Positions 14,893 to 22,487 of a DNA stretch of 22,533 bases are shown piece by piece. Source of the stretch: JAFNGF01 sp964567045 (GTDB lineage: Bacteria; Planctomycetota; Phycisphaerae; Sedimentisphaerales; Anaerobacaceae); the NCBI GenBank assembly GCA_964567045.1, contig CAZMLE010000059.1, positions 1-22,533 on the forward strand, given 5' to 3'. Every line of letters starts with the position of its first letter. Within the stretch, counting starts at the first letter, position 1. Both the position numbers and the translations under genes were made by a program. The notes under the pieces were generated by a model. It did not search any database, was not told the DNA's origin, and saw only the letters and a list, made by a program, of their open reading frames with translations.

Positions 14893-16128
14893 ATGAAAAA
14901 TGTGAGAATCAAGCCGACATTGTGTTTAGCCCTGGCAATAGTTACGGCAGTATCAATCGCCGCTGGTATGATATTTTCTAACACGCCCGTGCTTGCAGGT
15001 GAGCAGCAAGCCCGCCTTACATCTGGCGGGCAAGCCCCACAGGCGGAGAAGTACTCTTTGTCAGGGCCATACGCCTACAAGAACCTGGCTATTTTTCTCA
15101 TTCAGGCCAAGGATGCCAAAACCACAACGAGGGACCCCGCCCGGCGGGAACCCAAATTCATGACACTTCAGGAGGCGCTGGAGCAGAAAAAGGCAACCGT
15201 CAGTGAGACAGGAACGGTCAACAACCTTGTCATCGAAAACGTAGCCGACGATGTGCACATCTACATCCAGTGCGGCGATATTGTGCGCGGAGGCAAACAA
15301 GACCGCACGATCGGCAACGACTACGTTATTGCTCCCAAATCAGGCAAAATTCCGCTAAGCTCCTTCTGCGTTGAAAGCGGCCGATGGCGTCAGAGAGGCG
15401 ATGAAAAGGCGCATGAGTTTTCCGCCTCCACCAACGCGCTGCCTTCGAAAGGGTTGAAGGTCGCAGCCAATTACAACCGTTCACAAAGCGGTGTGTGGCA
15501 GGAAGTGGCCGATGTGCAAAACAAGCTGAGCCAAAATCTCGGCAAATCGGTCAAAGCGCAACAGTCTGCATCCAGCCTGGAACTGACGCTGGACGACAAG
15601 GACGTCAAGAAAGCGGTGCAAGAATACGTGGATGCCCTTACTCGCCTGGTTTATGGCAGAGAAAATGTAGTGGGATTTGTTTCTGTGATTAATGGTAAGC
15701 CCAGTAGTGCTGATATGTACACTTCGCCTGAGCTATTCAGGAAACTCTGGGTCAAACTGCTCCGCGCCTGCGCGGTAGAAGCCATCGCCGAACTCCAGGA
15801 AACAGACGTGTTCGCGCATCCCACGGCGGCCTCTGCGGCAGCCTTCTTACAAAATGACGCCGAGGCGAAGATTCACGAAAAACAGGTCGATGCGCAACTC
15901 AAGATCGTTACCCGGCAGAGCAAGGATAAAATTGTGTTTGAGACGTACAGAACCGGCGAGAAAGAGTCCCTTCACAAAAGCTACATTCGCGCAGATTCAA
16001 AGCTGCTCCAGCAGCAGACCCAACCCGGAAGGCAAGGTCAACAGATACGGTCTAACACTATGAATTCGAGCCAGCAGCAGGGGCAGCAGGCGCAACCGCA
16101 GCCACAGCAACGGACGCCCGAAGAATGA
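14893..16128 (+). CDS. Secreted ARPP-1-domain protein
   Basis: The 411-aa product has an N-terminal signal peptide (LCLALAIVTAVSIAAGM, cleavage probably after VLA). An ARPP-1-like domain follows at about residues 55-290, recognised by the pattern LQEALEQKKATVSETGTVN, IYIQCGDIVRGGKQDRTIG and SFCVESGRWRQRG. The biochemical role of this domain is not established. The C-terminal 40 residues are Gln-rich and low in complexity. ATG at 14893 is chosen because AAGGAG lies 6-7 nt upstream; ATG at 14863 would spoil the signal peptide. It follows the VIT-VWA gene closely and is probably cotranscribed, so the two exported proteins may act together. A REP-like palindrome lies in frame just after the signal peptide. 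Confidence 0.75.
   Translation: MKNVRIKPTLCLALAIVTAVSIAAGMIFSNTPVLAGEQQARLTSGGQAPQAEKYSLSGPYAYKNLAIFLIQAKDAKTTTRDPARREPKFMTLQEALEQKKATVSETGTVNNLVIENVADDVHIYIQCGDIVRGGKQDRTIGNDYVIAPKSGKIPLSSFCVESGRWRQRGDEKAHEFSASTNALPSKGLKVAANYNRSQSGVWQEVADVQNKLSQNLGKSVKAQQSASSLELTLDDKDVKKAVQEYVDALTRLVYGRENVVGFVSVINGKPSSADMYTSPELFRKLWVKLLRACAVEAIAELQETDVFAHPTAASAAAFLQNDAEAKIHEKQVDAQLKIVTRQSKDKIVFETYRTGEKESLHKSYIRADSKLLQQQTQPGRQGQQIRSNTMNSSQQQGQQAQPQPQQRTPEE
15004..15036 (+). repeat. REP-like palindrome inside the ARPP-1 gene
   Basis: AGCAAGCCCGCCTTAC is followed by a GGCGGG that pairs with CCCGCC (15011-15016 with 15025-15030). A related non-coding copy lies at 22459-22487, so this is a repeat and not protein-specific sequence. 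It is translated as QQARLTSGGQAP between the signal peptide and the domain. Confidence 0.55.
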
Positions 16129-16179
16129 TGAAAGAATTTCTGCCGTAAAAGGGTGTGTGTGAATTTCAAAAAGCATCGT

Positions 16180-16207
16180 TTGACGCAGAGGAACTCGCAA
16201 GTATAAT
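16180..16207 (+). promoter_or_regulatory. Promoter of bioY, predicted to give a leaderless mRNA
   Basis: TTGACG (16180-16185), a 16-bp spacer and a perfect TATAAT (16202-16207) are followed only 6 bp later by the bioY ATG at 16214. A start 7 nt after the -10 box would be the A of the ATG. Confidence 0.65.
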
Positions 16208-16213
16208 GCAGCT

Positions 16214-16843
16214 ATGCGAGCGTATACAACTTATGCTGACGTTTTGCGGCCTTGCCAGAAGTCCTCCGCTGCATTTTACGATGCCGCTTTAATCATCGGC
16301 GGTTCCCTGCTTGTCGGTTTGTCCGCTCAGATTGCGATTCCGCTGCCCTTTAGCCCTGTTCCAGTCACCGGCCAGACCTTCGCGGTGCTATTGGTTGGGG
16401 CATTGCTCGGCCCTCGCAGAGCAGCTTTGTCCATGCTCGCTTACCTCTTGTCAGGAGCAGCCGGACTGCCGGTATTTGCGCTTGCCCAGGCTGGACCTGC
16501 GGTGCTACTTGGGCCGAGGGGAGGATATATTGTCGGCTTCGTTGCCGCCGCCTACATTACGGGGCTTTTGGCGGAAAAGGGATGGGACCGGCGGATTGCC
16601 ACCACCATTCTGGCGATGATCTGCGGCAATATCGCCATCTATACTTTCGGACTGCTCTGGCTGTGTTGCCTGATCGGTATCAATAAGACCATATTAGTGA
16701 TCGGTTTATATCCCTTCATTGTCGGCGACCTGCTGAAAATAATGCTGGCTGCAATTCTTCTACCGGCAGGCTGGAAATTGCTGCCCCCGTTTTTGTCTTC
16801 GACAGAAGACGCGGGGGGTGGACTTGCCGGCCCAACCAAATAG
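16214..16843 (+). CDS. bioY: Biotin transporter BioY (ECF S component)
   Basis: BioY is the substrate-binding membrane subunit of biotin ECF transporters. The 209-aa protein shows the family signatures FSPVPVTGQTFAVLLVGALL, GPRRAALSMLAYLLSGAAGL and GPRGGYIVGF, with about six membrane helices. The last 20 residues (after WKLLPPF) are hydrophilic and look like an extension. No ecfA or ecfT gene is in the window, so the protein either works alone or uses a shared energising module encoded elsewhere. There is no ribosome binding site; the promoter places the transcription start at the ATG. No biotin repressor site was recognised. Confidence 0.95.
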   Translation: MRAYTTYADVLRPCQKSSAAFYDAALIIGGSLLVGLSAQIAIPLPFSPVPVTGQTFAVLLVGALLGPRRAALSMLAYLLSGAAGLPVFALAQAGPAVLLGPRGGYIVGFVAAAYITGLLAEKGWDRRIATTILAMICGNIAIYTFGLLWLCCLIGINKTILVIGLYPFIVGDLLKIMLAAILLPAGWKLLPPFLSSTEDAGGGLAGPTK

Positions 16844-16955
16844 CGCTCAAAAAGGCAACTCTTAGAACGATTATTGCGCGGGTGTACCTACCAAGGCGCT
16901 CGACCTCATGCGTGGTTTCGCAGCAAAAATAATCAATCTCAGCCATCATATTTGC

Positions 16956-17014
16956 TTGCATTATTCGCAGCGAGCGTTTTATAATTAGTGCAGACTAACT
17001 TGGCGGACTGCACT
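16956..17014 (+). promoter_or_regulatory. Promoter and start-site inverted repeat for the prepilin-like gene
   Basis: TTGCAT (16956-16961), 18 bp, then TATAAT (16980-16985). An inverted repeat AGTGCAG (16987-16993) / CTGCACT (17008-17014) begins 1 bp after the -10 box and covers the predicted start. It could be an operator or a 5' leader stem. Confidence 0.55.
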
Positions 17015-17070
17015 ATTTCTTGACTCAAAATGTCGGCTAGAAAACTCCTTTGATGGAGGAAAAACCGGCC

Positions 17071-17979
17071 ATGCGAAAAAGAAAAGGGTTTACGTTAATA
17101 GAGCTTCTGGTGGTGATTGCCATTATTTCGCTGCTCATGGCAATACTACTGCCCGTGCTGCACCGAGTCAGAAAGCAAGCCAAAGCCGCCGCCTGCCAGG
17201 TAAACCTCAGACAGTGGGCGACGACCCTGGCTGTGTTCGTGGAGGATAACGAAGGTCGCCTGCCACACGACGAACGCGGAACCATGTGGATTCTGACCGG
17301 CCGGGCCTTTCAGGAGTTCGCCGATGGTACCCTGAATAGCCTACAGCCCCCCAGGCAATACCACTCTGTTCCGACAAAAGGCATGTTGTGTCCCGAGGCC
17401 ACCAGGCCCGGAGACGGGAGTACAGGCGGAGGCACCGGGGTCGGGGGCGGCCACGGAATATCATACAGCTACGAGTGGAACGCAGGCGGCACCTTCCGGG
17501 CCTGGGTGCTCATAGAGCCCGCCCGACAGGACGGCCCGCCGCTTCGTATCAGCTATGTCAGCTATGGACTGAACGGCTGGCTGTTCCAATCCCCCGGTGA
17601 CGCTGATGCCTTGAGGATGCGTCCTCCCTGGGAGCGGCCCCGCACATACACAGACGTCTTCTCGCTGCGACGCAGGGCTGGCGTGCCCCTGCTTCTGGAC
17701 TCCATGTCAGCTTCCGGCTCACCGACCGATGACACACGACCGCCAGATGGACAGAACGAGTACGCAAGGGATAGTGCCATGGGAAGCTTCTGCTTGAACC
17801 GACACAATGGACATGTGAACTGCCTTTTCCTGGATTGGTCTGTGCGCAAGGTCGGCCTCAAAGAGCTCTGGACGCTCAAGTGGAACCAGGACTTCAACAC
17901 GGCGGGCACGTGGACCAAACGCGGCGGCGTAAAACCGGAAGACTGGCCGCAGTGGATGAGACACTTCAAAGACTACTGA
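17071..17979 (+). CDS. Prepilin-like protein with N-terminal methylation motif (planctomycete H-X9-DG type)
   Basis: The 302-aa product starts MRKRKGFTLIELLVVIAII, a type III signal sequence cleaved after Gly and methylated at Phe by prepilin peptidase. The following hydrophobic helix is typical of pseudopilins. The C-terminal part contains RHNGHVNCLFLDWSVRKVG, the H-x9-D-W variant of the H-X9-DG motif found in the very large pilin-like paralog families of planctomycetes. Function is not known in detail; a surface or secretion pseudopilin role is likely. ATG at 17071 is preferred (GGAGG about 10 nt upstream, conventional pilin N-terminus) over ATG 17053 or TTG 17050. It stands alone with its own promoter. 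Confidence 0.9.
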   Translation: MRKRKGFTLIELLVVIAIISLLMAILLPVLHRVRKQAKAAACQVNLRQWATTLAVFVEDNEGRLPHDERGTMWILTGRAFQEFADGTLNSLQPPRQYHSVPTKGMLCPEATRPGDGSTGGGTGVGGGHGISYSYEWNAGGTFRAWVLIEPARQDGPPLRISYVSYGLNGWLFQSPGDADALRMRPPWERPRTYTDVFSLRRRAGVPLLLDSMSASGSPTDDTRPPDGQNEYARDSAMGSFCLNRHNGHVNCLFLDWSVRKVGLKELWTLKWNQDFNTAGTWTKRGGVKPEDWPQWMRHFKDY

Positions 17980-18152
17980 ATTGGATCAGTAAATGCGTAC
18001 ACGTGGAAATGACCCCGCGTATTCGTTGATCCTCTTTTGCTCTGGTATACAGATCAACCGATGTACCATGTATGCCTTCACGCCACAAAAGCATTGACAC
18101 TTCGCTGAACTTCTGCTACAGCATCAGCCAATTCGGCTTGACTGCTTTGTAG

Positions 18153-18168
18153 CCTCGCTAAAGCGAGG
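18153..18168. repeat. Short palindrome CCTCGCTAAAGCGAGG
   Basis: Perfect 7-bp arms flank AA, followed by GCAGGCAAG. It lies in the 230-bp gap before the deacetylase gene, which otherwise shows nothing recognisable. It has the form of dispersed REP-like hairpins; a terminator for the upstream gene is less likely because no T-tract follows. Confidence 0.45.
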
Positions 18169-18209
18169 GCAGGCAAGTTATCAGTATCTTTCTTTTTGGG
18201 AGACAAACC

Positions 18210-19187
18210 ATGAAAAAGAACATTCTCGGCTCAATCATTCTGGTATCGTCTGTGCTGGCATTAACGCTGGTCTTTGCCGGGCGATTACTTTCTGCTGCGG
18301 AGCGTGAGCCGGCCAAGTCCCCGCTTGCCAGCGAGCGTGCCCGTGACGCCCAGCCGAAAAAAGCCGGCCAGTTGAACATCATTTGCTTCGGTGCACATCC
18401 GGACGACTGCGAGATCCGCGCGGGAGGCGTAGCAGCAATGTGGGCGGCAAAAAGCCACCGCGTCAAATTCGTCTCCACCACCAACGGGGACATCGGCCAC
18501 TGGAAGGAGGCTGGCGGACCGCTCGCCCAGCGCCGGACCAAAGAGGTCCAGGCCGCCGCAAAGATTCTGGGCATCGAGACGGAGGTGCTCGACAACCACG
18601 ACGGCGAACTGATGCCCACGCTGGAGAACCGAAAGACCATTGTACGGCTGATCCGCCAGTGGAAGGCAGACATCGTGATGGCTCACCGGCCAAACGACTA
18701 TCATCCGGACCACCGCTATACGGGCGTTCTGGTGCAGGACGCCGCATTTATGGTGATCTGCCCATTTTTTTGCCCGGATGTACCGCACTTAACCAGGAAC
18801 CCGGTCTTTCTGTACTTCCCGGACAATTTCCAGAAGCCAAATCCATTCCGTGCCGATGTGGCGGTGGCAATTGACGATGTAATAGACAAGAAACTCGATG
18901 CCCTTGTGCAGCTTGAGTCGCAGTTTGTCGAGGGCTGCGTGACGGGCCATGAGGGACTGATACCGAAGAATGAACAGGAACGAGCGGCGGCTCACCAGAA
19001 AGTTCGGAGCAGCTTTCGCAGCCGGTTTGAGGCCACCGCGAACCAGTACCGCCAAAAGTTGATTGAGCTATACGGCCAAGAAAATGGGAAAAAGGTGCGC
19101 TGTGCCGAGGCGTTCGAGCTGTGCGAATACGGCAGGCAACCGTCAGCCGATGAACTCAAACAGCTCTTCCCGTTCTTCGAACGCTAA
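18210..19187 (+). CDS. Exported LmbE/PIG-L family deacetylase
   Basis: The 325-aa protein has an N-terminal signal or anchor (ILGSIILVSSVLALTLVFAG) and a LmbE-like zinc hydrolase domain. AHPDD gives zinc ligands H63 and D66 with D65 as the likely base; RPNDYHPDHRYTG provides H165 and the third ligand H168. Family members remove acetyl groups from N-acetylglucosaminyl or related amido sugars; the substrate here is unknown. The signal sequence suggests action outside the cytoplasm, unlike the bacillithiol and mycothiol enzymes. GGGAGA lies about 7 nt before the ATG. It lies 50 bp upstream of prmC on the same strand and may be cotranscribed with it. Confidence 0.9.
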   Translation: MKKNILGSIILVSSVLALTLVFAGRLLSAAEREPAKSPLASERARDAQPKKAGQLNIICFGAHPDDCEIRAGGVAAMWAAKSHRVKFVSTTNGDIGHWKEAGGPLAQRRTKEVQAAAKILGIETEVLDNHDGELMPTLENRKTIVRLIRQWKADIVMAHRPNDYHPDHRYTGVLVQDAAFMVICPFFCPDVPHLTRNPVFLYFPDNFQKPNPFRADVAVAIDDVIDKKLDALVQLESQFVEGCVTGHEGLIPKNEQERAAAHQKVRSSFRSRFEATANQYRQKLIELYGQENGKKVRCAEAFELCEYGRQPSADELKQLFPFFER

Positions 19188-19237
19188 GAATCTGCCCTGC
19201 TAAGGCATCGGCGCGCCGGGCCCGCTGCCATCTAACT

Positions 19238-20116
19238 ATGGATACCTGGACGATACAGAAGCTGCTAAATTGGGTCGCCGAATACCTTGGCAGAAAGGGC
19301 GTTGATTCGCCTCGGCTGAGCGCCGAACATTTGCTCAGTCACGTCCTGGCAAAGAATCGCATCGAACTTTATACGCAATTCGATCGGACAGTTGCCGAAG
19401 ATCAATTAACCCGTTTACATGACCTGGTGAAACGGGCCGGCCAACACGAGCCTATAGCGTACCTCGTTGACAAAACTGAATTCTATTCGCTGGAACTGAA
19501 TGTCACGCCCGATTGTATGATCCCACGCCCGGAGACGGAACTATTGGCCGAACGGGCCATAGAATTTTTGCAGGTGCGCAGCGGCCCTCAAATTGTCTGT
19601 GATTTATGCACGGGCTCCGGCTGCATTGCTATAGCGATCGCTAAAAATTGCCCGGCTGCCCGGATAATGGCGACCGACATATCCGATGATGCGCTCAAGG
19701 TTGCGGCCCAAAACGTTCAAAAGCACCAGTTGGATGAACAAGTTGAGCTTTTGTGCGGCGACTTGTTTGAGCCGCTAACTGCCAGATTGGCTGGCGACCG
19801 ATTGGACTTGATAGTATGCAACCCTCCTTATGTAAGCGCTGCCGACTACGAAGCCCTTGATAGAACTGTGAAGCATTATGAGCCAAAGCTGGCGCTATTT
19901 GCAGGAACCGATGGCCTGGATATTTGCCGGCGGGTGATTCAAGAAGCGGGCGCGTTTCTAAAGCCGGATGCCGTATTGATGTTGGAGATAGGTTTTTCGC
20001 AGGGCCGGGCGATTAAGGAATTGCTCGAACAGACAGGGACATTCGCCGAAATCAGAATCGAAAAAGACTTCCAAAACCACGACCGAATCGCAATTGCCAA
20101 AAAGATGTCACTGTGA
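19238..20116 (+). CDS. prmC: Release factor glutamine methyltransferase
   Basis: PrmC methylates the glutamine of the GGQ motif in release factors RF1 and RF2. The 292-aa product has the N-terminal helical domain (SPRLSAEHLLSHVLAKNRIE), the linker PIAYLVDKTEFYSLELNVTP, the conserved IPRPETE, the SAM motif DLCTGSGCIAIAIA (from D122) and the catalytic NPPY (N195-Y198). Length and motif order are normal. No release factor gene (prfA) is beside it, though that is a common arrangement. No strong ribosome binding site precedes the ATG. Its last 9 bases overlap the convergent small membrane protein gene on the other strand. Confidence 0.95.
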   Translation: MDTWTIQKLLNWVAEYLGRKGVDSPRLSAEHLLSHVLAKNRIELYTQFDRTVAEDQLTRLHDLVKRAGQHEPIAYLVDKTEFYSLELNVTPDCMIPRPETELLAERAIEFLQVRSGPQIVCDLCTGSGCIAIAIAKNCPAARIMATDISDDALKVAAQNVQKHQLDEQVELLCGDLFEPLTARLAGDRLDLIVCNPPYVSAADYEALDRTVKHYEPKLALFAGTDGLDICRRVIQEAGAFLKPDAVLMLEIGFSQGRAIKELLEQTGTFAEIRIEKDFQNHDRIAIAKKMSL

Positions 20117-20344
20117 TTGGGACGAGACATCGGGCTTTTGGGCACCTTTGGCTTGCTTTCGCATCTGCTCAAGCTCATCGGCGAGCTTTCCCACTTCAAG
20201 GCGCAGCCTTCGGCTCTCTCTGCCCGTTCGCAAAGCGTACCGCATCACCAGGACAATTACAACAACCGGCACGCCCAGAACAATAAGAATAATGAACAAC
20301 TCGATTGGCCCTGGCGTGAAAAAAGATAGGGCGTTATTTGTCAT
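20108..20344 (-). CDS. Small membrane protein with cytoplasmic helix (paralog of its neighbour)
   Basis: The 78-aa protein has one membrane helix (PIELFIILIVLGVPVVVIVL) followed by a charged helix, LRLEVGKLADELEQMRKQ. That helix matches LRMETGKLAEEVHLLRQE of the upstream gene, so the two are paralogs. The layout, a short outside N-terminus, one helix and a heptad-like tail, recalls PspB but no assignment is justified. The ATG at 20344 is preceded by AGGAAAGGAAG; an in-frame ATG at 20392 lacks one. It ends inside the 3' end of prmC. It is the last gene of a three-gene minus-strand cluster. Confidence 0.65.
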   Translation of the reverse strand: MTNNALSFFTPGPIELFIILIVLGVPVVVIVLVMRYALRTGRESRRLRLEVGKLADELEQMRKQAKGAQKPDVSSQSQ

Positions 20345-20397
20345 CTTATCTTCCTTTCCTGCGTACAGCCTTGAGACACCCCCACACAACAAAAGAG

Positions 20398-20679
20398 TTA
20401 GATTATTTGGGGCGGCGAATTTGTGCTCTTGGCGTTCTTCAGCTCCTGCCGCAAGAGATGGACTTCCTCAGCCAACTTGCCTGTTTCCATCCGTAATAGT
20501 TTTTGTTCTTTTGCGGCGATACCGAAATATTTTACCGCACGGTAAATGCAGAAAGCAAGAAAGCCATAAAAAGCTACGCCGATAGCACATGGAAGCCACT
20601 GAACAAGCGGCCAATAGACGGGTTGAGGTGGTGACATGTACTTTCCTGCTTGTCCCAATAACACAGCAAAAACCATCAT
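20398..20679 (-). CDS. Small membrane protein, paralog of the 20108-20344 product
   Basis: The 93-aa product has a membrane helix around residues 28-48 (WLPCAIGVAFYGFLAFCIY) and a charged C-terminal helix, LRMETGKLAEEVHLLRQELK, homologous to the tail of the next gene. The ATG at 20679 overlaps the upstream stop (ATGA), suggesting translational coupling; ATG at 20637 (MSPPQPVYW, AGGAAAG just upstream) would give a 79-aa form nearer in size to its paralog. Function unknown. Confidence 0.65.
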   Translation of the reverse strand: MMVFAVLLGQAGKYMSPPQPVYWPLVQWLPCAIGVAFYGFLAFCIYRAVKYFGIAAKEQKLLRMETGKLAEEVHLLRQELKNAKSTNSPPQII

Positions 20680-20879
20680 TCGCTCTTCCTTTCCTTTATT
20701 TCTTTGGGGTTGACCTTTTTGGATAGTAGCCAGACGTCCACGTCCGCCCGGTCGAAACTTATGTTTTTTTTGCTCAACTTAATATAGGGCGGACAATCAC
20801 CGCTGGCGATGTACTTGTAGATAGTCCGCTTTGATAGTCCTAAATAGGCTGCCAGGTCTTCTATTGACATCAACTGCAT
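20676..20879 (-). CDS. Helix-turn-helix DNA-binding protein of the excisionase/MerR-like HTH_17 type
   Basis: The 67-aa product is almost entirely a winged HTH: MSIEDLAAYLGLSKRTIYKY is the recognition unit, followed by the wing PPYIKLSKKNISFDRADVDV and WLLSKK. Such proteins act as phage or element excisionases, or as small transcription regulators. No integrase or attachment site is nearby, so a local regulator of the two membrane protein genes is more likely. ATG at 20879 is chosen because GAGG lies 9 nt upstream and the fold begins there; the frame is open to an ATG at 20945. It heads the cluster and overlaps the next gene by 4 bases. Confidence 0.8.
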   Translation of the reverse strand: MQLMSIEDLAAYLGLSKRTIYKYIASGDCPPYIKLSKKNISFDRADVDVWLLSKKVNPKEIKERKSE

Positions 20880-20945
20880 AGGGCCTATCCTCAATGTTAT
20901 GTAGTAATATGACGCAATGTGTGCTAAAATGCAACAAAATTCCAA

Positions 20946-21290
20946 AAAATTTTCCGTTTTTTTTTGGCGGCCGCAGTGTGGCTGACGTTTCTTAGGGCTC
21001 GGCCCGGCTTAAGTCTATTATTTAGCGTAAGTTATGCGAGAGCCACTTCATTGCGCAGCAGATAATCTTGCCGGTGGAGGTGCTCGCCGAGTCGAAAGGA
21101 CCATGGTTGCCCAGCCATATCCGGTTAAAGACTCTTACCCAAATTGACACCCCGTTTTTGTCACAATTGAGAGGACAACCAGAAGACAGAAAGATTTTTT
21201 GGCAAAAATGTGAAAAAACGCTTGCATTTTACGGAGGCGAGTGTACACTACCGCCAAATTAATAATATTGGCTGTTAAGGAGGAGTAGCC
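20946..21290. other. 345-bp non-coding stretch
   Basis: No supportable gene. It contains the PEP-CTERM promoter (21222-21249) near its right end and an A/T-rich part at its left end that would carry the promoter of the HTH gene (TTGCAT-17-CATATT on the minus strand is possible). A 64-codon plus-strand frame (21068-21262) has no ribosome binding site or recognisable features. Confidence 0.5.
21222..21249 (+). promoter_or_regulatory. Promoter of the PEP-CTERM protein gene
   Basis: TTGCAT (21222-21227), 16 bp, then TACACT (21244-21249). The start would be near 21256, giving a 35-nt leader with AAGGAGG ahead of the ATG at 21291. Confidence 0.5.
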
Positions 21291-21815
21291 ATGAGAAAAA
21301 ACATGGTGGCTTGGGCGTTAGTGGGGACGGTTCTACTTTTCAACACGGTGGCTCAAGCAGGTTTGGTCAGCTTTAGTGCCGATGCTACCTCGTCGTGGTC
21401 CGATAGCGGCGCTGTGGTTTCGCAGAATATCTCTACGATTTTTCCTCTGCAATTGACCATGAGCGCCCAGGCAAACTCGAAATTTACCATTACTACCACC
21501 ACCACAAACGAGAGCAGCATCATCTGGGACCGGTACATCCTGACGCTTGACCCGCAAGGCGATGCTACTTTTGCCCAGAAAGATGCCGGCAGCACAAAGT
21601 TCAAAACTGTAGATTATGTCAGTGCTTACCGCCTCGAGTTTCTGGCGCCGGATGAAGTGCTGCCCGGTCAGGTCGTGACGCTGCAATTCGACATAAGCAT
21701 CCCTGACGGTGTCCCATCCACGTTTACCCTGACGCAGTATCCGATCCCTGAACCGGCTACGGCGGCACTGCTTGGTCTGGGCGCTCTGCTGCTTCTGGCA
21801 CGAAGAAAAAAATAA
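21291..21815 (+). CDS. PEP-CTERM sorting-signal surface protein
   Basis: The 174-aa exported protein has a signal peptide (MVAWALVGTVLLFNTVAQA, cleavage before G) and a Ser/Thr-rich beta-type body. The classical C-terminal sorting tail is IPEPATAALLGLGALLLLA followed by RRKK. Exosortase (encoded elsewhere) cuts such tails and releases or anchors the protein at the cell surface, usually in strains that make exopolysaccharide. The body carries no recognised domain. AAGGAGG lies 7 nt before the ATG. It is convergent with apt, 21 bp away, without an obvious terminator between them. Confidence 0.92.
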   Translation: MRKNMVAWALVGTVLLFNTVAQAGLVSFSADATSSWSDSGAVVSQNISTIFPLQLTMSAQANSKFTITTTTTNESSIIWDRYILTLDPQGDATFAQKDAGSTKFKTVDYVSAYRLEFLAPDEVLPGQVVTLQFDISIPDGVPSTFTLTQYPIPEPATAALLGLGALLLLARRKK

Positions 21816-21836
21816 CATCGTCAGGCAGAAAATCGC

Positions 21837-22361
21837 TCAATAGGTTATAACCGCACTGACTTTGTACGGACGGAGTTTTTCTCTGCCGGCCAATTCGCCA
21901 AGCTCTACCAAAAAGGTTATTCCGGCGATTTTTCCTCCTATTTTTTCGATGAGTTTGCAGGCTGCCGCCATTGTCCCACCCGTAGCCAGTAAATCGTCAA
22001 CCATCAATACCTTTGCTCCTCGGCCCACCGCGTCACTGTGCACCTGGAGAGTATCGGTGCCGTATTCCAGGTCGTAGCTGATGCTTTCGGTTTTGAACGG
22101 CAGCTTTCCCTTCTTGCGGATAGGGACAAAGCCCGCGTCGAGTTTCGCCGCCACCGCCGCTCCGAATATAAAACCTCTGGCTTCCACCGCCGCAACGTAC
22201 TGAATCCCAGCGTCGGCAAAACCGGCACATAGAGCTTCCACCGCTGCTGCAAATGCTTTTGGATCAGCTAATAAGGGTGTGATGTCGCGAAATAAAATTC
22301 CTTTTTTTGGCCAGTCAGGTATGCTGCGGATATATCCGGCCAGGTCAACTCCTTTGGTCAT
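21837..22361 (-). CDS. apt: Adenine phosphoribosyltransferase
   Basis: Apt salvages adenine by joining it to PRPP to give AMP and pyrophosphate in the cytoplasm. The 174-aa product shows IPDWPKKGILFRDITPLL near the N-terminus, EARGFIFG (from E60), the flexible loop region RKKGKLPFKTESISYDLEYG, and the PRPP-binding motif VLMVDDLLATGGT (118-130). Its length is close to normal. The ATG at 22361 follows GAAGGGAATGAGCA, giving an AGGGA site about 7 nt away. The upstream 172 bp to the window edge hold a REP-like copy. Confidence 0.96.
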   Translation of the reverse strand: MTKGVDLAGYIRSIPDWPKKGILFRDITPLLADPKAFAAAVEALCAGFADAGIQYVAAVEARGFIFGAAVAAKLDAGFVPIRKKGKLPFKTESISYDLEYGTDTLQVHSDAVGRGAKVLMVDDLLATGGTMAAACKLIEKIGGKIAGITFLVELGELAGREKLRPYKVSAVITY

Positions 22362-22458
22362 TGCTCATTCCCTTCCGTGGCGTCGGTTCAAGTTACAATT
22401 GCCCAGGCGAGACTCAATTGCCCGCTCAATCTATTGTTGCCTAATTGCCGGCAAAAAG

Positions 22459-22487
22459 CAAGCCCGCCTTACGTGTGGCCAGGGCAA
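22459..22487 (+). repeat. REP-like element related to the one in the ARPP-1 gene
   Basis: AGCAAGCCCGCCTTAC followed by GTGTGGCCAGGGCAA closely follows the sequence at 15004-15036, with the right arm degenerated. Here it is in a non-coding gap upstream of apt. Confidence 0.5.

Noticed and set aside
20676..20945. Excisionase of an integrated element
   Set aside because: The HTH protein has the excisionase-type fold, but there is no integrase, direct repeat or tRNA attachment site, so an integrated element is not supported.
21068..21262. 64-codon plus-strand frame upstream of the PEP-CTERM gene
   Set aside because: It overlaps the predicted PEP-CTERM promoter and has no ribosome binding site or recognisable features.
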